A DNA stretch of 64,000 bases from Novosphingobium fuchskuhlense (GTDB lineage: Bacteria > Pseudomonadota > Alphaproteobacteria > Sphingomonadales > Sphingomonadaceae), in the NCBI RefSeq assembly GCF_001519075.1, contig NZ_KQ954245.1, positions 496,001 through 560,000 of the forward strand. The letters run 5' to 3'. Below the pieces are notes generated by a model, which was not told the DNA's origin, did no database searches, and saw only the letters and a list, made by a program, of their open reading frames with translations. The position numbers and the translations under genes are program-made. Shown one piece after another: positions 34,627-44,763 of the stretch (position 1 is the first letter of the stretch; every line of letters begins with the position of its first letter).

Positions 34627-37428
34627 ATGGCTAAGCACACTCTTTTTGCCTTTGGCAGTTCGGCGATCGCGCTGACCGCTGCCGCACTTGCCGCACCGGC
34701 CTTCGCGCAGGAAGCTGCCCCGCAGGCCGCTGCGGAAGCGCCCGCCGCCGATGATGGCGCCATCGTCGTTACCGGCTACCGCGCCTCGCTCAATGCCTCG
34801 GCTTCGATCAAGCGCGGCGCGCCGACCATCGTCGAAGCGCTTTCGGCCGAAGACATCGGCAAGCTGCCCGACGTCTCGATCGCGGACTCGCTTGCACGTC
34901 TTCCCGGCGTCACCTCGCAGCGTCTCGAAGGCCGCGACCAGCGCCTGTCGATCCGCGGCCTCGGCCCCGATTTCGGTACCACGCTGCTCAATGGCCGCGA
35001 GCAGGTCACCGTCGGTGACAACCGCGGCGTCGAGTACGACCAGTACCCGGCCGAATTCTTCAAGAACGTTGTCGTCTACAAGGCCCCGACCCCGTCGCTG
35101 GTCGCCGCCGGTATCTCTGGCACCGTCGATTTGCGTATGCTGCGCCCGCTGGCGCAGAAGAACCGCATCGTCTCGCTGCAGCTGCGCGGCCAGATGAACG
35201 GGATGAACAAGCTCAACCCGGATGGCAGCCGCTATGGCTACCGCGCCTCGGCCGCCTACGTAGACAAGTTCGCTGACGACACCTTCGGCATCGCCATCGG
35301 CGTTTCCGCGACCGACGCGCCTTCGCAGAACGAGCGCTACAACGCGTGGGGCTTCCCGAACAGCGGTTCGACCGGCGGCGCGCTTCTCCTTGGTGGTGCC
35401 AAGCCCTACGTCCAGTCGAACAAGCTGCAGCGCTATGGCGCGGTCGCCACGCTGGAGTATCAGCCGAGCGACAATTTCCACTCGACCCTCGACGTGCTCT
35501 ACTCGCACTTCAAGGAAACCCAGATCCTGCGCGGTATCGAATTCCCGATCGCGCCGGATTGGGGTTCGGGCGCAACCGTCCAGCCGGGCTACAAGGTCGA
35601 TGGCGGCCTCGTGACCGAGGCGACGCTCACTGGCATCCACGCCGTGCAGCGCAACGACCGCAATCGCCGTGAGGCCGACAATTTCTCGGTGGGCTGGAAC
35701 AACCAGATCAAGCTCAGCGACAAGATCAACCTGAACGTCGACGCGGCCTACAGCACCGCCAAGCGCACCGATGACCTGCTCGAGACCTACAGCGGCACCG
35801 GCTACGGCGCGACCGGTCCCTCGGACACGATCAAGATCTCGGCCAACCCGAACGGCACTTTCGATATCGTGCCGACGCTCAACTATGCTGACAGCAAGGT
35901 CTTCGGCCTGACCGATCCGCGCGGGTGGGGCTACAACGGCACCAAGGCCGTCGTGCAGGCGGGATTCCTCAACCGTCCGAAGTTCAAGGACGACCTGCTT
36001 TCGCTGCGCGCCGACCTAGACGGTGCCATCGAAGGTGCCGGCCCGATCGCGGGCTGGCAGGTTGGTACCAACTACAGCCGCCGCAAGAAGACCTCGGCGT
36101 TCACCTCGTTCTTCCTGTGCCCGAAGGGCGCCGGCAGCAACTGCTCGGTCGACAGCGGCACGCCCAAGTTCGTGTCGATCCCCGACGCTGCGGTGATCGG
36201 CAAGGTTCCGCTTGCCTACCTCGGCGTGCCGCAGATGCTGGCGCTCGATCCGACCTACCTCGTCAACAACGCGCTGGCCTCGGTGTTCGACAACCGCCCG
36301 GTCTCGCTGGTGCGTGACAACACCATCACCGAGAAGGTCTGGACGGCCTATGCGATGCTCAAGCTCGACGGCGACGTGGGCGGCAAGAAGCTCACCGGCT
36401 CGATCGGCGTGCAGGCGGTCCACACCGACCAGAGCTCGAACGGTTCGATCTCGAACTTCGATTCCGCAACCGGCAACGTGCTGGTCGTTCCCGCCAAGGC
36501 GGGCGACAAGTTCTGGCGGGTTCTGCCGAGCGCCAACTTCGGCCTCGAAGTGGCGCCTGCCACTTACGTGAAGCTGGCCGGCTCGCTCAGCATGGTGCGC
36601 CCGCGCCTTGATCAGGAGCGCGTCAACCAGGAGCTGAACTTCGACTTCACCAACATCGAAGCCAACGACCCGACCCGGCCGTTCTTCAAGTCGAACGGTG
36701 GCAACCCTCTGCTGCGCCCCTACCGCTCGGCAAACGTCGATCTCTCGGTGGAGCACTACTTCCCCAAGGGCGGCTATGTCTCGCTGGCAGGCTACTACAA
36801 GAAGCTCACCGACTTCGTGAACCCGTCGCGCAACCTGCCTTTCGACTTCGCGTCGGTTGCGGCCTCGTTGCCGGCGGATATCCGCAGCAAGCTCAAGACC
36901 ACCGTCGGCGTCGTCTCGCAGCCGCTCAACGATGGCGATGGCTCGCTCAAGGGCGCGGAGTTCACGCTCTCGCTGCCGTTCTCGCTGGTCTCGCCCTCGC
37001 TTGATGGCTTCGGCTTCTATGGCAGTGGTTCGTACACCGACAGCAAGATCACGCTGAACAGCGATCCGGCCAATCCGATCACGCTTCCGGGTCTTTCCGA
37101 CTGGGTGGGCAACGCCTCGCTCTACTACGAAAAGCACGGCCTCCAGCTGCGCGCTTCGTATCGCTACCGTTCGAAGTTCCTGGCGGAAGTCGCCGGTCTG
37201 TCGGCAAACCCGACCTACCGCACGGCGAAGGCCGAAGGCATCCTCGACGCACAGATCGGATATGACTTCCAGCCCGGCTCGGCGCTGGAAGGCCTCTCGA
37301 TCCTGTTCCAGGCGCGCAACCTCACCGATCGTCCGTTTATCACCTACCAGAACAACGATCCGCGCCAGGTGATCGACTACCAGCGCTATGGCCGCGATTT
37401 CTATGTCGCTGTCAGCTACAAGTTCTAA
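34627..37428 (+). CDS. TonB-dependent receptor for alpha-glucan uptake
   Basis: A 933-residue outer-membrane receptor. It has a signal peptide ending PAFAQE near residue 28, TonB box GAIVVTGYRASL, a plug with LPDVSIADSLARLPGV and RLSIRGLGPDFGTTLLNGR, and a large barrel ending FYVAVSYKF. ATG 34627 follows GGGGGAGATCTGATTTCC; the frame runs open upstream but through the LacI gene on the other strand. It resembles the MalA-type receptor that imports maltodextrins in Caulobacter. It heads the glucan operon and a palindromic operator lies upstream. Confidence 0.92.
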   Translation: MAKHTLFAFGSSAIALTAAALAAPAFAQEAAPQAAAEAPAADDGAIVVTGYRASLNASASIKRGAPTIVEALSAEDIGKLPDVSIADSLARLPGVTSQRLEGRDQRLSIRGLGPDFGTTLLNGREQVTVGDNRGVEYDQYPAEFFKNVVVYKAPTPSLVAAGISGTVDLRMLRPLAQKNRIVSLQLRGQMNGMNKLNPDGSRYGYRASAAYVDKFADDTFGIAIGVSATDAPSQNERYNAWGFPNSGSTGGALLLGGAKPYVQSNKLQRYGAVATLEYQPSDNFHSTLDVLYSHFKETQILRGIEFPIAPDWGSGATVQPGYKVDGGLVTEATLTGIHAVQRNDRNRREADNFSVGWNNQIKLSDKINLNVDAAYSTAKRTDDLLETYSGTGYGATGPSDTIKISANPNGTFDIVPTLNYADSKVFGLTDPRGWGYNGTKAVVQAGFLNRPKFKDDLLSLRADLDGAIEGAGPIAGWQVGTNYSRRKKTSAFTSFFLCPKGAGSNCSVDSGTPKFVSIPDAAVIGKVPLAYLGVPQMLALDPTYLVNNALASVFDNRPVSLVRDNTITEKVWTAYAMLKLDGDVGGKKLTGSIGVQAVHTDQSSNGSISNFDSATGNVLVVPAKAGDKFWRVLPSANFGLEVAPATYVKLAGSLSMVRPRLDQERVNQELNFDFTNIEANDPTRPFFKSNGGNPLLRPYRSANVDLSVEHYFPKGGYVSLAGYYKKLTDFVNPSRNLPFDFASVAASLPADIRSKLKTTVGVVSQPLNDGDGSLKGAEFTLSLPFSLVSPSLDGFGFYGSGSYTDSKITLNSDPANPITLPGLSDWVGNASLYYEKHGLQLRASYRYRSKFLAEVAGLSANPTYRTAKAEGILDAQIGYDFQPGSALEGLSILFQARNLTDRPFITYQNNDPRQVIDYQRYGRDFYVAVSYKF

Positions 37429-37443
37429 TAGCTATGCGGGGTT

Positions 37444-37477
37444 CGGGCGGATGGCTTGCTGCAAGTCCATCCGCCCG
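37444..37477 (+). terminator. strong hairpin after TonB receptor
   Basis: A perfect 11-bp stem (CGGGCGGATGG paired with CCATCCGCCCG) with a 12-base loop starts 16 bases after the receptor stop. The run of T residues needed for a classic terminator is absent. Since same-strand operon genes follow, it is likely a partial terminator or mRNA-end stabiliser. Confidence 0.6.
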
Positions 37478-37641
37478 GTACCTTCCGCCCATGCCTGAAC
37501 TTTCGAAGATGTCTCGGCAGGCTGCGCGCGCCTGGGACAGCCGCGCCGAACCCTGTCAGCCGGCCATCCTTTCGGGTGGCAGTGCGGCACAGCTTGTCAC
37601 CGTCCAGACCGCCCCTTCACACGGATCACAGGGAGCCTGCG

Positions 37642-39207
37642 ATGAGCAGCACTGAGACCAGCGGCCATGCCCATGCCTCAGGCCCCGTGCGCCCGGGGAC
37701 CATGCGCATCGTCGTCGCAGGCGGTGGCACCGCAGGCTGGATGGCAGCAGCGGCTTTTGGCCATTTTCTTGATGCCGGTTTCACCGTCACGCTTGTCGAA
37801 TCCGAAGAGATCGGAACCGTCGGCGTGGGCGAGGCGACGATCCCCCAGATCCGCATGTTCAACCAGGCGCTCGGGATCGACGAGGACGCCTTCATCCGCG
37901 CCACGCAGGCGACCTTCAAGCTGGCCATCGAGTTCGTGGGGTGGGGCGCCCCGGGCGAACGCTACATGCATGCCTTCGGCGATGTCGGCCGCGATGTCGG
38001 GCTCTGCGCCTTCCATCACATCTGGTCGCGCGGCCACCGCCTTGGCCTTGCGGGGCCGCTTGGCAATTACGCGATCAACGATATCGCTGCGCACGCCGGG
38101 CGGATGCATCGCGGCTCGCCGCTCACCTCGCGCAACGTGCCGGAAATGCCGCACGCGTTTCATTTCGATGCAGGGCTCTATGCCGCCTTCCTGCGCGAGT
38201 TTGCGGAAGGCCGGGGGGTCATCCGGCGCGAAGGCAAGATCGCCGATGTGCGCAAGGAACCGCTGAGCGGTGATATCACCGCACTCGTCCTTGCTTCGGG
38301 CGAGGAAATCGCTGGCGACCTCTTCATCGATTGCACCGGCTTTCGGGGTCTGCTGATCGGCGGGGCGATGGGCAGCGGCTACGTCGACTGGACCAACTGG
38401 CTGCCCTGCGATCGCGCGCTGGCTGTCCCCAGCGGACGCGTCGAGGACTTTACGCCCTACACCCGCGCCACGGCCCACACCGCTGGCTGGCAATGGCGGA
38501 TTCCGCTGCAGCACCGCACCGGCAACGGCCGCGTATATTGCAGCGCGTTCACGTCGGACGAGGAAGCGGCCGAGAGCCTGCTGGCGCATCTCGATGCGCC
38601 CGCGTTGGCCGACCCGCGCCCGATCCGTTTCACCACAGGTCGCCGTGTCGAGGCATGGCGCGGCAACGTGATCGCAGTCGGCCTCTCCAGCGGCTTCCTC
38701 GAACCGCTCGAATCGACCAGCATCCACCTCATCCAGTCCGCCATATCGCGCATTCTCAAGTTCATGCCCGGCAAGGAGCAGACCCAGGCCGAGCGCGATG
38801 CCTATAACCACCAGTTCACCTTCGAGATGGAGCGCATCCGCGATTTCATCGTGCTGCACTACCATGTGAACCAGCGGCCCGAACCGTTCTGGCAGGCCAT
38901 GCGCGAAATGGCGCTGCCCGACAGCCTCGCCGAACGGATCGAACTGTTTCGCGCCAATGGCCATATCTTCCGCCATGGCGACGAGTTGTTCAGCGAGGTG
39001 GGCTGGTTCCAGGTCATGGCAGGACAGGGGATCGTGCCGAAGCGGAGCCATGCGCTGGCCGAGACGATCGACGAGGCCGACCTCAAGTCCTACCTCGAGA
39101 CGCTGAACGGGCTCTATCGCCGCGAGGTCGAACGCTATCCCAGCCACGCCGAATTCATCGTGCAGCACTGCGCCGCGCCGCCCATCAATCTCGGCGTTGC
39201 TGCATGA
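37642..39207 (+). CDS. flavin-dependent tryptophan-halogenase-like protein
   Basis: A 521-residue FAD protein of the tryptophan halogenase family. It has GGGTAG at 27-32 for FAD, Lys93 in ATFKLAIEF (the position of the catalytic lysine of PrnA), WQWRIP at 283-288 (the WxWxIP family motif) and Glu357 in EPLESTS. ATG 37642 follows GGGAGCCTGCG. Proteins of this type often sit beside TonB receptors in sugar loci of Caulobacter and Xanthomonas, where their true substrate is unknown. Its stop overlaps the next gene by ATGA. Confidence 0.85.
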   Translation: MSSTETSGHAHASGPVRPGTMRIVVAGGGTAGWMAAAAFGHFLDAGFTVTLVESEEIGTVGVGEATIPQIRMFNQALGIDEDAFIRATQATFKLAIEFVGWGAPGERYMHAFGDVGRDVGLCAFHHIWSRGHRLGLAGPLGNYAINDIAAHAGRMHRGSPLTSRNVPEMPHAFHFDAGLYAAFLREFAEGRGVIRREGKIADVRKEPLSGDITALVLASGEEIAGDLFIDCTGFRGLLIGGAMGSGYVDWTNWLPCDRALAVPSGRVEDFTPYTRATAHTAGWQWRIPLQHRTGNGRVYCSAFTSDEEAAESLLAHLDAPALADPRPIRFTTGRRVEAWRGNVIAVGLSSGFLEPLESTSIHLIQSAISRILKFMPGKEQTQAERDAYNHQFTFEMERIRDFIVLHYHVNQRPEPFWQAMREMALPDSLAERIELFRANGHIFRHGDELFSEVGWFQVMAGQGIVPKRSHALAETIDEADLKSYLETLNGLYRREVERYPSHAEFIVQHCAAPPINLGVAA

Positions 39208-41051
39208 ATCGCCGGGCCTGCCTCGCCGCGTTGGCCGTGTTTGCGGTGACGAGTGTGCCAGCCCGTGCCGATGTGCCGCTGGATGCCGTCCGGGCGCGCG
39301 CCGCAGCGGGCGAGGTAATCTACTTCCTCCTGCCCGACCGCTTCGAGAACGGTGATCCTGCCAACGATCGCGGCGGTCTCGAGGGAGACAGGCTCAAAAC
39401 CGGCTTCGATCCCGCCTCGAAGAGCTTCTACCATGGCGGCGACCTCAAGGGGCTGATCCAGCGGCTCGACTACATCAAGGGCCTTGGTGCGACTGCGGTC
39501 TGGGTCGGTCCGGTGTTCAGGAACAAGCCGGTGCAGGGTGCGCCCGGTCAGGAAAGCGCCGGATACCACGGCTACTGGATCACCGATTTCACCCGCGTCG
39601 ATCCGCACTTCGGCACGAATGCCGATTTCAAGGCGCTGGTCGATGCAGCGCACGCGCGCGGGCTCAAGGTCTACATGGATATCATCGCCAATCACACGGC
39701 GGACGTGATCCAGTACCGCGAGCAGGGCGGCGCGGTGCCCTATGCCTATCGGTCCCGTGCAGACTATCCCTATTCGCGTCGGGGCGGGGTGAGCGGTCAG
39801 GCGATCAATCCCGGCTTCGCTGGTGATCAGGATTCAACGGCGGCAAACTTCGCGAAGCTCACCGATCCGGCCTTCGCCTACACGCCCTTCGTCCCGGCCG
39901 GCGAAGAGCAAGTCAAAGTGCCCGAGTGGCTCAACAATCCGGTGTTCTATCACAATCGCGGCAACTCGACCTTCGCCGGGGAGAGCAGCCGCTTCGGTGA
40001 TTTCGTCGGTCTGGATGATCTGTTCACCGAGCACCCCCGGGTGCGCGAGGGGATGATCGCTATCTATCGGCAATGGATCGAAGACTTCGGCATCGACGGC
40101 TACCGCATCGACACGGCGCGGCATGTCGACCCGGGCTTCTGGCAGGCGTTCATCCCTGCCATGCTGGAGACGGCCCATGCGAGGGGCATTCCCAACTTCA
40201 CGATCTTCGGCGAAGTGGCGCGCGAGGAGCCGGGCAATGGCTACATCGCGCAGTTCACCCGGCGCGACGGCTATCCCGCCGTGCTCGATTTCGCGTTCCA
40301 GGCTTCGGTCCGTGCGGCACTGGGGCAGGGCAGGGGCACCAGCGTGCTGGCCGATCTCTTCGAAGGTGATGTCCTCTACGAAGGCGGTGAGGCCGCAGCG
40401 CTCGCCATCCCGACATTCCTCGGCAACCACGACATGGGCCGTTTCTCCACGCTGATCCGGCATGATCGGCCCGGCATTTCTGCTGACGAACTCGAAGCGC
40501 GCGTGCGGCTCGCCCATGTCATGCTGATGACCCTGCGCGGTTCGCCAGTGATCTATTATGGTGACGAGCAAGGCTTTGTGGGCGATGGTAACGACACCGA
40601 CGCGCGCGAAGACATGTTCCCATCGCGGACGACGAGCTACCTCGATAATACGGTACTGGATGCAACCCGCCCGGCGGGCGCGGACCATTTCGATCCGGCG
40701 CATCCCTTCTACAGGCTGATCCGCGATCTCGCCGCCTTGCGCGCTGCGCATCCGGCGCTCGCGCGCGGGCGGCAGGTGGTGCGTGGTTACGCCGAAACGC
40801 CGGGCCTGTTCAGCGTGTCGCGCTTCGATCCCGAGACGGGCGCGGAATATCTGATTGCCTTCAACACGTCCGCTGCGCCGATCCATGTGGCGAGCGTCGT
40901 CGGCACCTCGGCCGTGCGGCTCGAGACCCTGTTCGGCGCCTGCCCAGCGAAGGTTTCCGCGCCCGGCAGTATCATGCTCGATCTGCCCGCATTCGGCAGC
41001 GCGGTGTGCCGCCTTATCCCTTCCTCCCCAGGGACCCAGATTGCCCAATGA
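39204..41051 (+). CDS. secreted GH13 alpha-amylase-type enzyme
   Basis: A 615-residue GH13 enzyme with a signal peptide (first 22 residues ending PARAD). The catalytic triad is Asp303 in GYRIDTARH, Glu337 in FGEVARE and Asp410 in GNHDMGRF. It hydrolyses alpha-1,4 bonds in starch, maltodextrin or cyclodextrin, probably in the periplasm after uptake by the receptor. It overlaps the halogenase gene and the next GH13 gene by four bases each, so expression of the three is coupled. Confidence 0.9.
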   Translation: MNRRACLAALAVFAVTSVPARADVPLDAVRARAAAGEVIYFLLPDRFENGDPANDRGGLEGDRLKTGFDPASKSFYHGGDLKGLIQRLDYIKGLGATAVWVGPVFRNKPVQGAPGQESAGYHGYWITDFTRVDPHFGTNADFKALVDAAHARGLKVYMDIIANHTADVIQYREQGGAVPYAYRSRADYPYSRRGGVSGQAINPGFAGDQDSTAANFAKLTDPAFAYTPFVPAGEEQVKVPEWLNNPVFYHNRGNSTFAGESSRFGDFVGLDDLFTEHPRVREGMIAIYRQWIEDFGIDGYRIDTARHVDPGFWQAFIPAMLETAHARGIPNFTIFGEVAREEPGNGYIAQFTRRDGYPAVLDFAFQASVRAALGQGRGTSVLADLFEGDVLYEGGEAAALAIPTFLGNHDMGRFSTLIRHDRPGISADELEARVRLAHVMLMTLRGSPVIYYGDEQGFVGDGNDTDAREDMFPSRTTSYLDNTVLDATRPAGADHFDPAHPFYRLIRDLAALRAAHPALARGRQVVRGYAETPGLFSVSRFDPETGAEYLIAFNTSAAPIHVASVVGTSAVRLETLFGACPAKVSAPGSIMLDLPAFGSAVCRLIPSSPGTQIAQ

Positions 41052-42676
41052 CCAAAGCGACCGCCAAGGCCCACCCCGTTCCCGCCGCCCAAGAACTCCC
41101 GTGGTGGCGCGGGGCGGCGATCTACCAGATCTATCCGCGCAGCTTCTGCGATTCGAACGGCGATGGCATCGGCGATCTGCCGGGGATTACCGCGCGGCTT
41201 GATCATGTGGCGGAGCTGGGTGTCGATGCCATCTGGGTCTCGCCGTTCTTCACTTCGCCGATGCGCGATTTCGGCTATGATGTGGCGGACTACTGCGATG
41301 TCGATCCGATTTTCGGAACGCTCGCGGATTTCGACATGATGGTCGCGCGCGCGCATGAGTTGGGCCTCAAGGTCACGATCGACCAGGTCTATGCCCATAC
41401 CTCCGACCTTCATCCGTGGTTCGAGGAAAGCCGGCAGAGCCGCAACAACCCGCGCGCGGACTGGTATGTCTGGGCAGATCCGCAGGAGGACGGCTCGCCG
41501 CCATCGAACTGGCAGTCGGTGTTCGGCGGTCCCGCCTGGACGTGGGATGCACGCCGCTGCCAGTATTACCTGCACAATTTCCTCAGCAGTCAGCCCCAGA
41601 TCAACGCGCACAACCCGGCGGTGCAGGAAGCGTTGCTCGGCGTCATGCAGTTCTGGCTGGATCGCGGCGTCGACGGTTTCCGCATTGATGCGCTCAATTT
41701 CCTGATGCACGATCCGGCGCTGCGCAACAATCCGCCCGCGCCCTATGATGGCCGCCGCCGCACCCGGCCGTTCGATTATCAGCTCAAGATCTACAACCAG
41801 TCGCACCCCGGCATCGTCGGCTTCATCGAGCGCCTGCGCGCGCTGTGCGACCGCTACGGCGCGGTGTTCACGCTGGCCGAAGTCGGCGGCGATCTGGCTG
41901 AGACCGAGATGAAGGAGTTCACCGCCGGTGATGATCGGCTCAACAGTGCCTATGGCTTCGACTTTCTCTATGCGGATCGCCTGACGCCGCAGCTGGTGGC
42001 CGCTACGCAGGCGAAATGGCTCGATACGCCTGGCACCGGTTGGCCGAGTTGGGCGTTTGAGAACCACGACGCCCCGCGTGCGCTTTCCCGCTGGTGCGCG
42101 CCGGAGGAGGTCGAGGCTTTCGCGCGGATGAAGGCGATTCTGCTGGCGTCGCTGCGCGGCAATATCATTGTCTACCAAGGTGAGGAACTTGGCCTCACGC
42201 AGGTCGACATTCCCTTCGAACAAATTCAGGACCCTGAGGCGATCGCCAACTGGCCGCTGACGCTCTCGCGTGATGGCGCGCGTACGCCCATGCCTTGGCA
42301 GGTGCAGGGCGAGCAGGGCGGCTTCACCACCGGACAGCCCTGGCTGCCGCTGGGCGAAGAAAACCACGCGCGTGCGGTGGATCGCCAGGAGGCCGATCCT
42401 GCCTCGCTGCTCCATCTGACCCGCGACCTTCTGGCGCTGCGCAAAAGCCATCCCGCATTGCGCAGCGGGGATTTTGCTGTGCTCCACGCGGGCAGCGATG
42501 TCCTTGCCTTCCGCCGCGTGGCTGCCGGGACAAGCGTTATCGGCGTCATCAATATGGGGCCCCGCCACGCGACATGGCCCGCTGCGGCCTCTACCAGTGG
42601 CGGCGTGCTGCAGGTGGTGAACGGCGCGGCGCCCGGAACCCTGCCACCCTTCGGCGCCTTGCTGATCGAGGAATGA
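41048..42676 (+). CDS. GH13 alpha-glucosidase (oligo-1,6/alpha-1,4 type)
   Basis: A 542-residue GH13 enzyme of the alpha-glucosidase group, with no signal peptide, so cytoplasmic. It starts WWRGAAIYQIYPRSF, the family start. The triad is Asp214 in GFRIDALNF, Glu278 in TLAEVGGD and Asp341 in NHDAPRA. It would release glucose from maltose and short maltodextrins brought in by the MFS carrier. ATG 41048 overlaps the previous stop; the next gene overlaps by four bases. Confidence 0.9.
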   Translation: MTKATAKAHPVPAAQELPWWRGAAIYQIYPRSFCDSNGDGIGDLPGITARLDHVAELGVDAIWVSPFFTSPMRDFGYDVADYCDVDPIFGTLADFDMMVARAHELGLKVTIDQVYAHTSDLHPWFEESRQSRNNPRADWYVWADPQEDGSPPSNWQSVFGGPAWTWDARRCQYYLHNFLSSQPQINAHNPAVQEALLGVMQFWLDRGVDGFRIDALNFLMHDPALRNNPPAPYDGRRRTRPFDYQLKIYNQSHPGIVGFIERLRALCDRYGAVFTLAEVGGDLAETEMKEFTAGDDRLNSAYGFDFLYADRLTPQLVAATQAKWLDTPGTGWPSWAFENHDAPRALSRWCAPEEVEAFARMKAILLASLRGNIIVYQGEELGLTQVDIPFEQIQDPEAIANWPLTLSRDGARTPMPWQVQGEQGGFTTGQPWLPLGEENHARAVDRQEADPASLLHLTRDLLALRKSHPALRSGDFAVLHAGSDVLAFRRVAAGTSVIGVINMGPRHATWPAAASTSGGVLQVVNGAAPGTLPPFGALLIEE

Positions 42677-44760
42677 TGACCATGAACCGGATCGCCCGCA
42701 CAGCGGCTGCGCTTGCTTTCGCAGCCCTTGCCACCACTCAGGCCATCGCTCCTGCCGCCGTGCAGGCGCAGACCGCGCCGCAGAAGGCCGTTGTCACCGC
42801 CGCCTCACCCGATGGCAGCCTCGTTCTCACTGTCACAACCGATGGCAGCGACCGCCCGGTCTACTCACTCTCGCGCAAGGGCAAGCTGCTGATCGGCGCA
42901 TCCAAGCTCGGTTTCACGCTGACCGACGGCCTCAACATGGTGCGCGGCTTCCGCATCACCGGTTCGGAGACCACGAACGCCGATACGACCTGGGAACAGC
43001 CCTGGGGGGAGCGCCAGTTCGTGCATGACAGGCACAACGAGGTGCTCATCCACCTCGAACAGAACGCGGACTACGCCGGCCGCAAGATGAACGTGCGTTT
43101 CCGTCTGTTCGATAACGGCTTCGGTTTCCGCTACGAGCTGCCCGAGCAGGCCGGCCTCAAGACGATGAAGATCGGCGACGAGTGGACTGAATTCGACGTC
43201 GCCCAGCCCGGTACCGCCTTCTGGGTCGCGGGGCTGGAATGGAACCGCGAGGAACAGATCTACCAGCGCACGCCGATCGATGCTGTCGCCACCGCGCAGA
43301 CGCCGATCACCATGCGGCTTGAGGATGGCACCCACCTCGCGTTCCATGAAGCCGCGCTGGTCGATTACTCGGCGATGTACTTCAAGCGTGCCGAACGCCA
43401 GCTGTTCCGCACAACGCTTGCCCCTTCCTCGCGTGGCTCTGCGGTGATCCGCAACCTGCCGTTCAACACGCCCTGGCGCACGATCCGGATTGCCGACAGC
43501 GCGGCAGGCCTTGTCGAGAACGATCTCGAGCTCAATCTCAACGAGCCCAACAAGATCGGCGATGTCTCGTGGTTCAAGCCGATGAAGTACATCGGTATCT
43601 GGTGGGGCATGATCCGCGGCGACTGGACCTGGGCCGAGGGCCAGCGCCACGGTGCGACCACCGCGCGGGCCAAGCAGTATATCGATTTTGCCGCTAAGAA
43701 CGGCTTCGGCGGGCTGCTGGTCGAAGGCTGGGACAAGGGCTGGAACGGTGATTGGTTCGGCCACGGGCAGGACTTCAGCTTCACCGAAGCCGTCCCCGAT
43801 TTCGACCTCAAGGCCGTCGCCGCCTATGCCGCGAAGAACAAGGTCCAGCTGATCGGCCACAACGAGACGGGCGGAAACATCGCCAACTATGAGGCCCAGC
43901 TCGAACCAGCGATGAAGCTCTATCATGCGCTCGGCATGCATTCGGTCAAGACGGGCTATGTCGCCGACGCAGGCGGCATCGTCGCCCCCGGCGACCATCC
44001 CGGCGAGACGCGGATGGAATGGCACGAAGGCCAGCGCAACGTGCAGCACCACCTCAAGGTCGTCGAAACCGCGGCCAAGTATCAGGTCGCCATCGATGCG
44101 CACGAACCGGTCAAGGATACGGGCCTCAGGCGGACCTATCCCAACTGGATCGACCGCGAGGGCGCGCGCGGCATGGAATACAACGCGTGGGGCCAGTTCG
44201 CCAACGGGCCGGACCACGAGCCGACGCTGGTCTACACTCGGATGCTTTCGGGCCCGATGGACTTCACGCCGGGTATGCTGAGCCTTGAGGGCGCAAACCA
44301 TGTGCCGCTGGCGTCAACGCTCGCCAAGCAGCTCGGGCTTTACCTCGCGATCTACTCGCCGATCCAGATGGCCTCGGACTTCATCGAAAGCCTCGCCGCG
44401 CATCCCAAGGAGCTGGCGTTCATCCGCCAGGTGCCGGCCGACTGGTCGGAAAGCCATCTGATCGCCGGCGATGTGGGGGAATTCGCGATCTTCGCGCGCA
44501 AGGACCGGGGCAGCGAAGACTGGTATGTCGGCGGCGTCAACAACGCGACGGCGCGCGATCTCACGCTTGGCATGGATTTTCTGGACGCTGGCAAGACCTA
44601 TACCGCGAGCGTGTGGAAGGACGGGGAGGGGGCGACTTACGCCACCGACGCCCGCCACAGGATCGCCTATGCGACGCTGACGGTGAAGAAGGGCGACAAG
44701 ATCCCGCTCTGGCTTGCCCCCGGCGGCGGCGCGGCGATCCGGCTGCATCCCGGCAAGTGA
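42673..44760 (+). CDS. GH97 alpha-glucosidase (SusB-like), secreted
   Basis: A 695-residue GH97 enzyme with a signal peptide (ends VQAQT near residue 34). Acidic residues line up with the inverting SusB type: HNETGG (Glu398), HEPVK (Glu478) and GMEYN (Glu502); the last two are 24 apart as in SusB. It releases glucose from maltooligosaccharides in the periplasm. The start is ATG 42673 in the ATGA overlap; ATG 42682, ten bases from GAGGA, is an alternative. It is the last glycosidase gene of the operon. Confidence 0.9.
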   Translation: MMTMNRIARTAAALAFAALATTQAIAPAAVQAQTAPQKAVVTAASPDGSLVLTVTTDGSDRPVYSLSRKGKLLIGASKLGFTLTDGLNMVRGFRITGSETTNADTTWEQPWGERQFVHDRHNEVLIHLEQNADYAGRKMNVRFRLFDNGFGFRYELPEQAGLKTMKIGDEWTEFDVAQPGTAFWVAGLEWNREEQIYQRTPIDAVATAQTPITMRLEDGTHLAFHEAALVDYSAMYFKRAERQLFRTTLAPSSRGSAVIRNLPFNTPWRTIRIADSAAGLVENDLELNLNEPNKIGDVSWFKPMKYIGIWWGMIRGDWTWAEGQRHGATTARAKQYIDFAAKNGFGGLLVEGWDKGWNGDWFGHGQDFSFTEAVPDFDLKAVAAYAAKNKVQLIGHNETGGNIANYEAQLEPAMKLYHALGMHSVKTGYVADAGGIVAPGDHPGETRMEWHEGQRNVQHHLKVVETAAKYQVAIDAHEPVKDTGLRRTYPNWIDREGARGMEYNAWGQFANGPDHEPTLVYTRMLSGPMDFTPGMLSLEGANHVPLASTLAKQLGLYLAIYSPIQMASDFIESLAAHPKELAFIRQVPADWSESHLIAGDVGEFAIFARKDRGSEDWYVGGVNNATARDLTLGMDFLDAGKTYTASVWKDGEGATYATDARHRIAYATLTVKKGDKIPLWLAPGGGAAIRLHPGK

Positions 44761-44763
44761 CCG

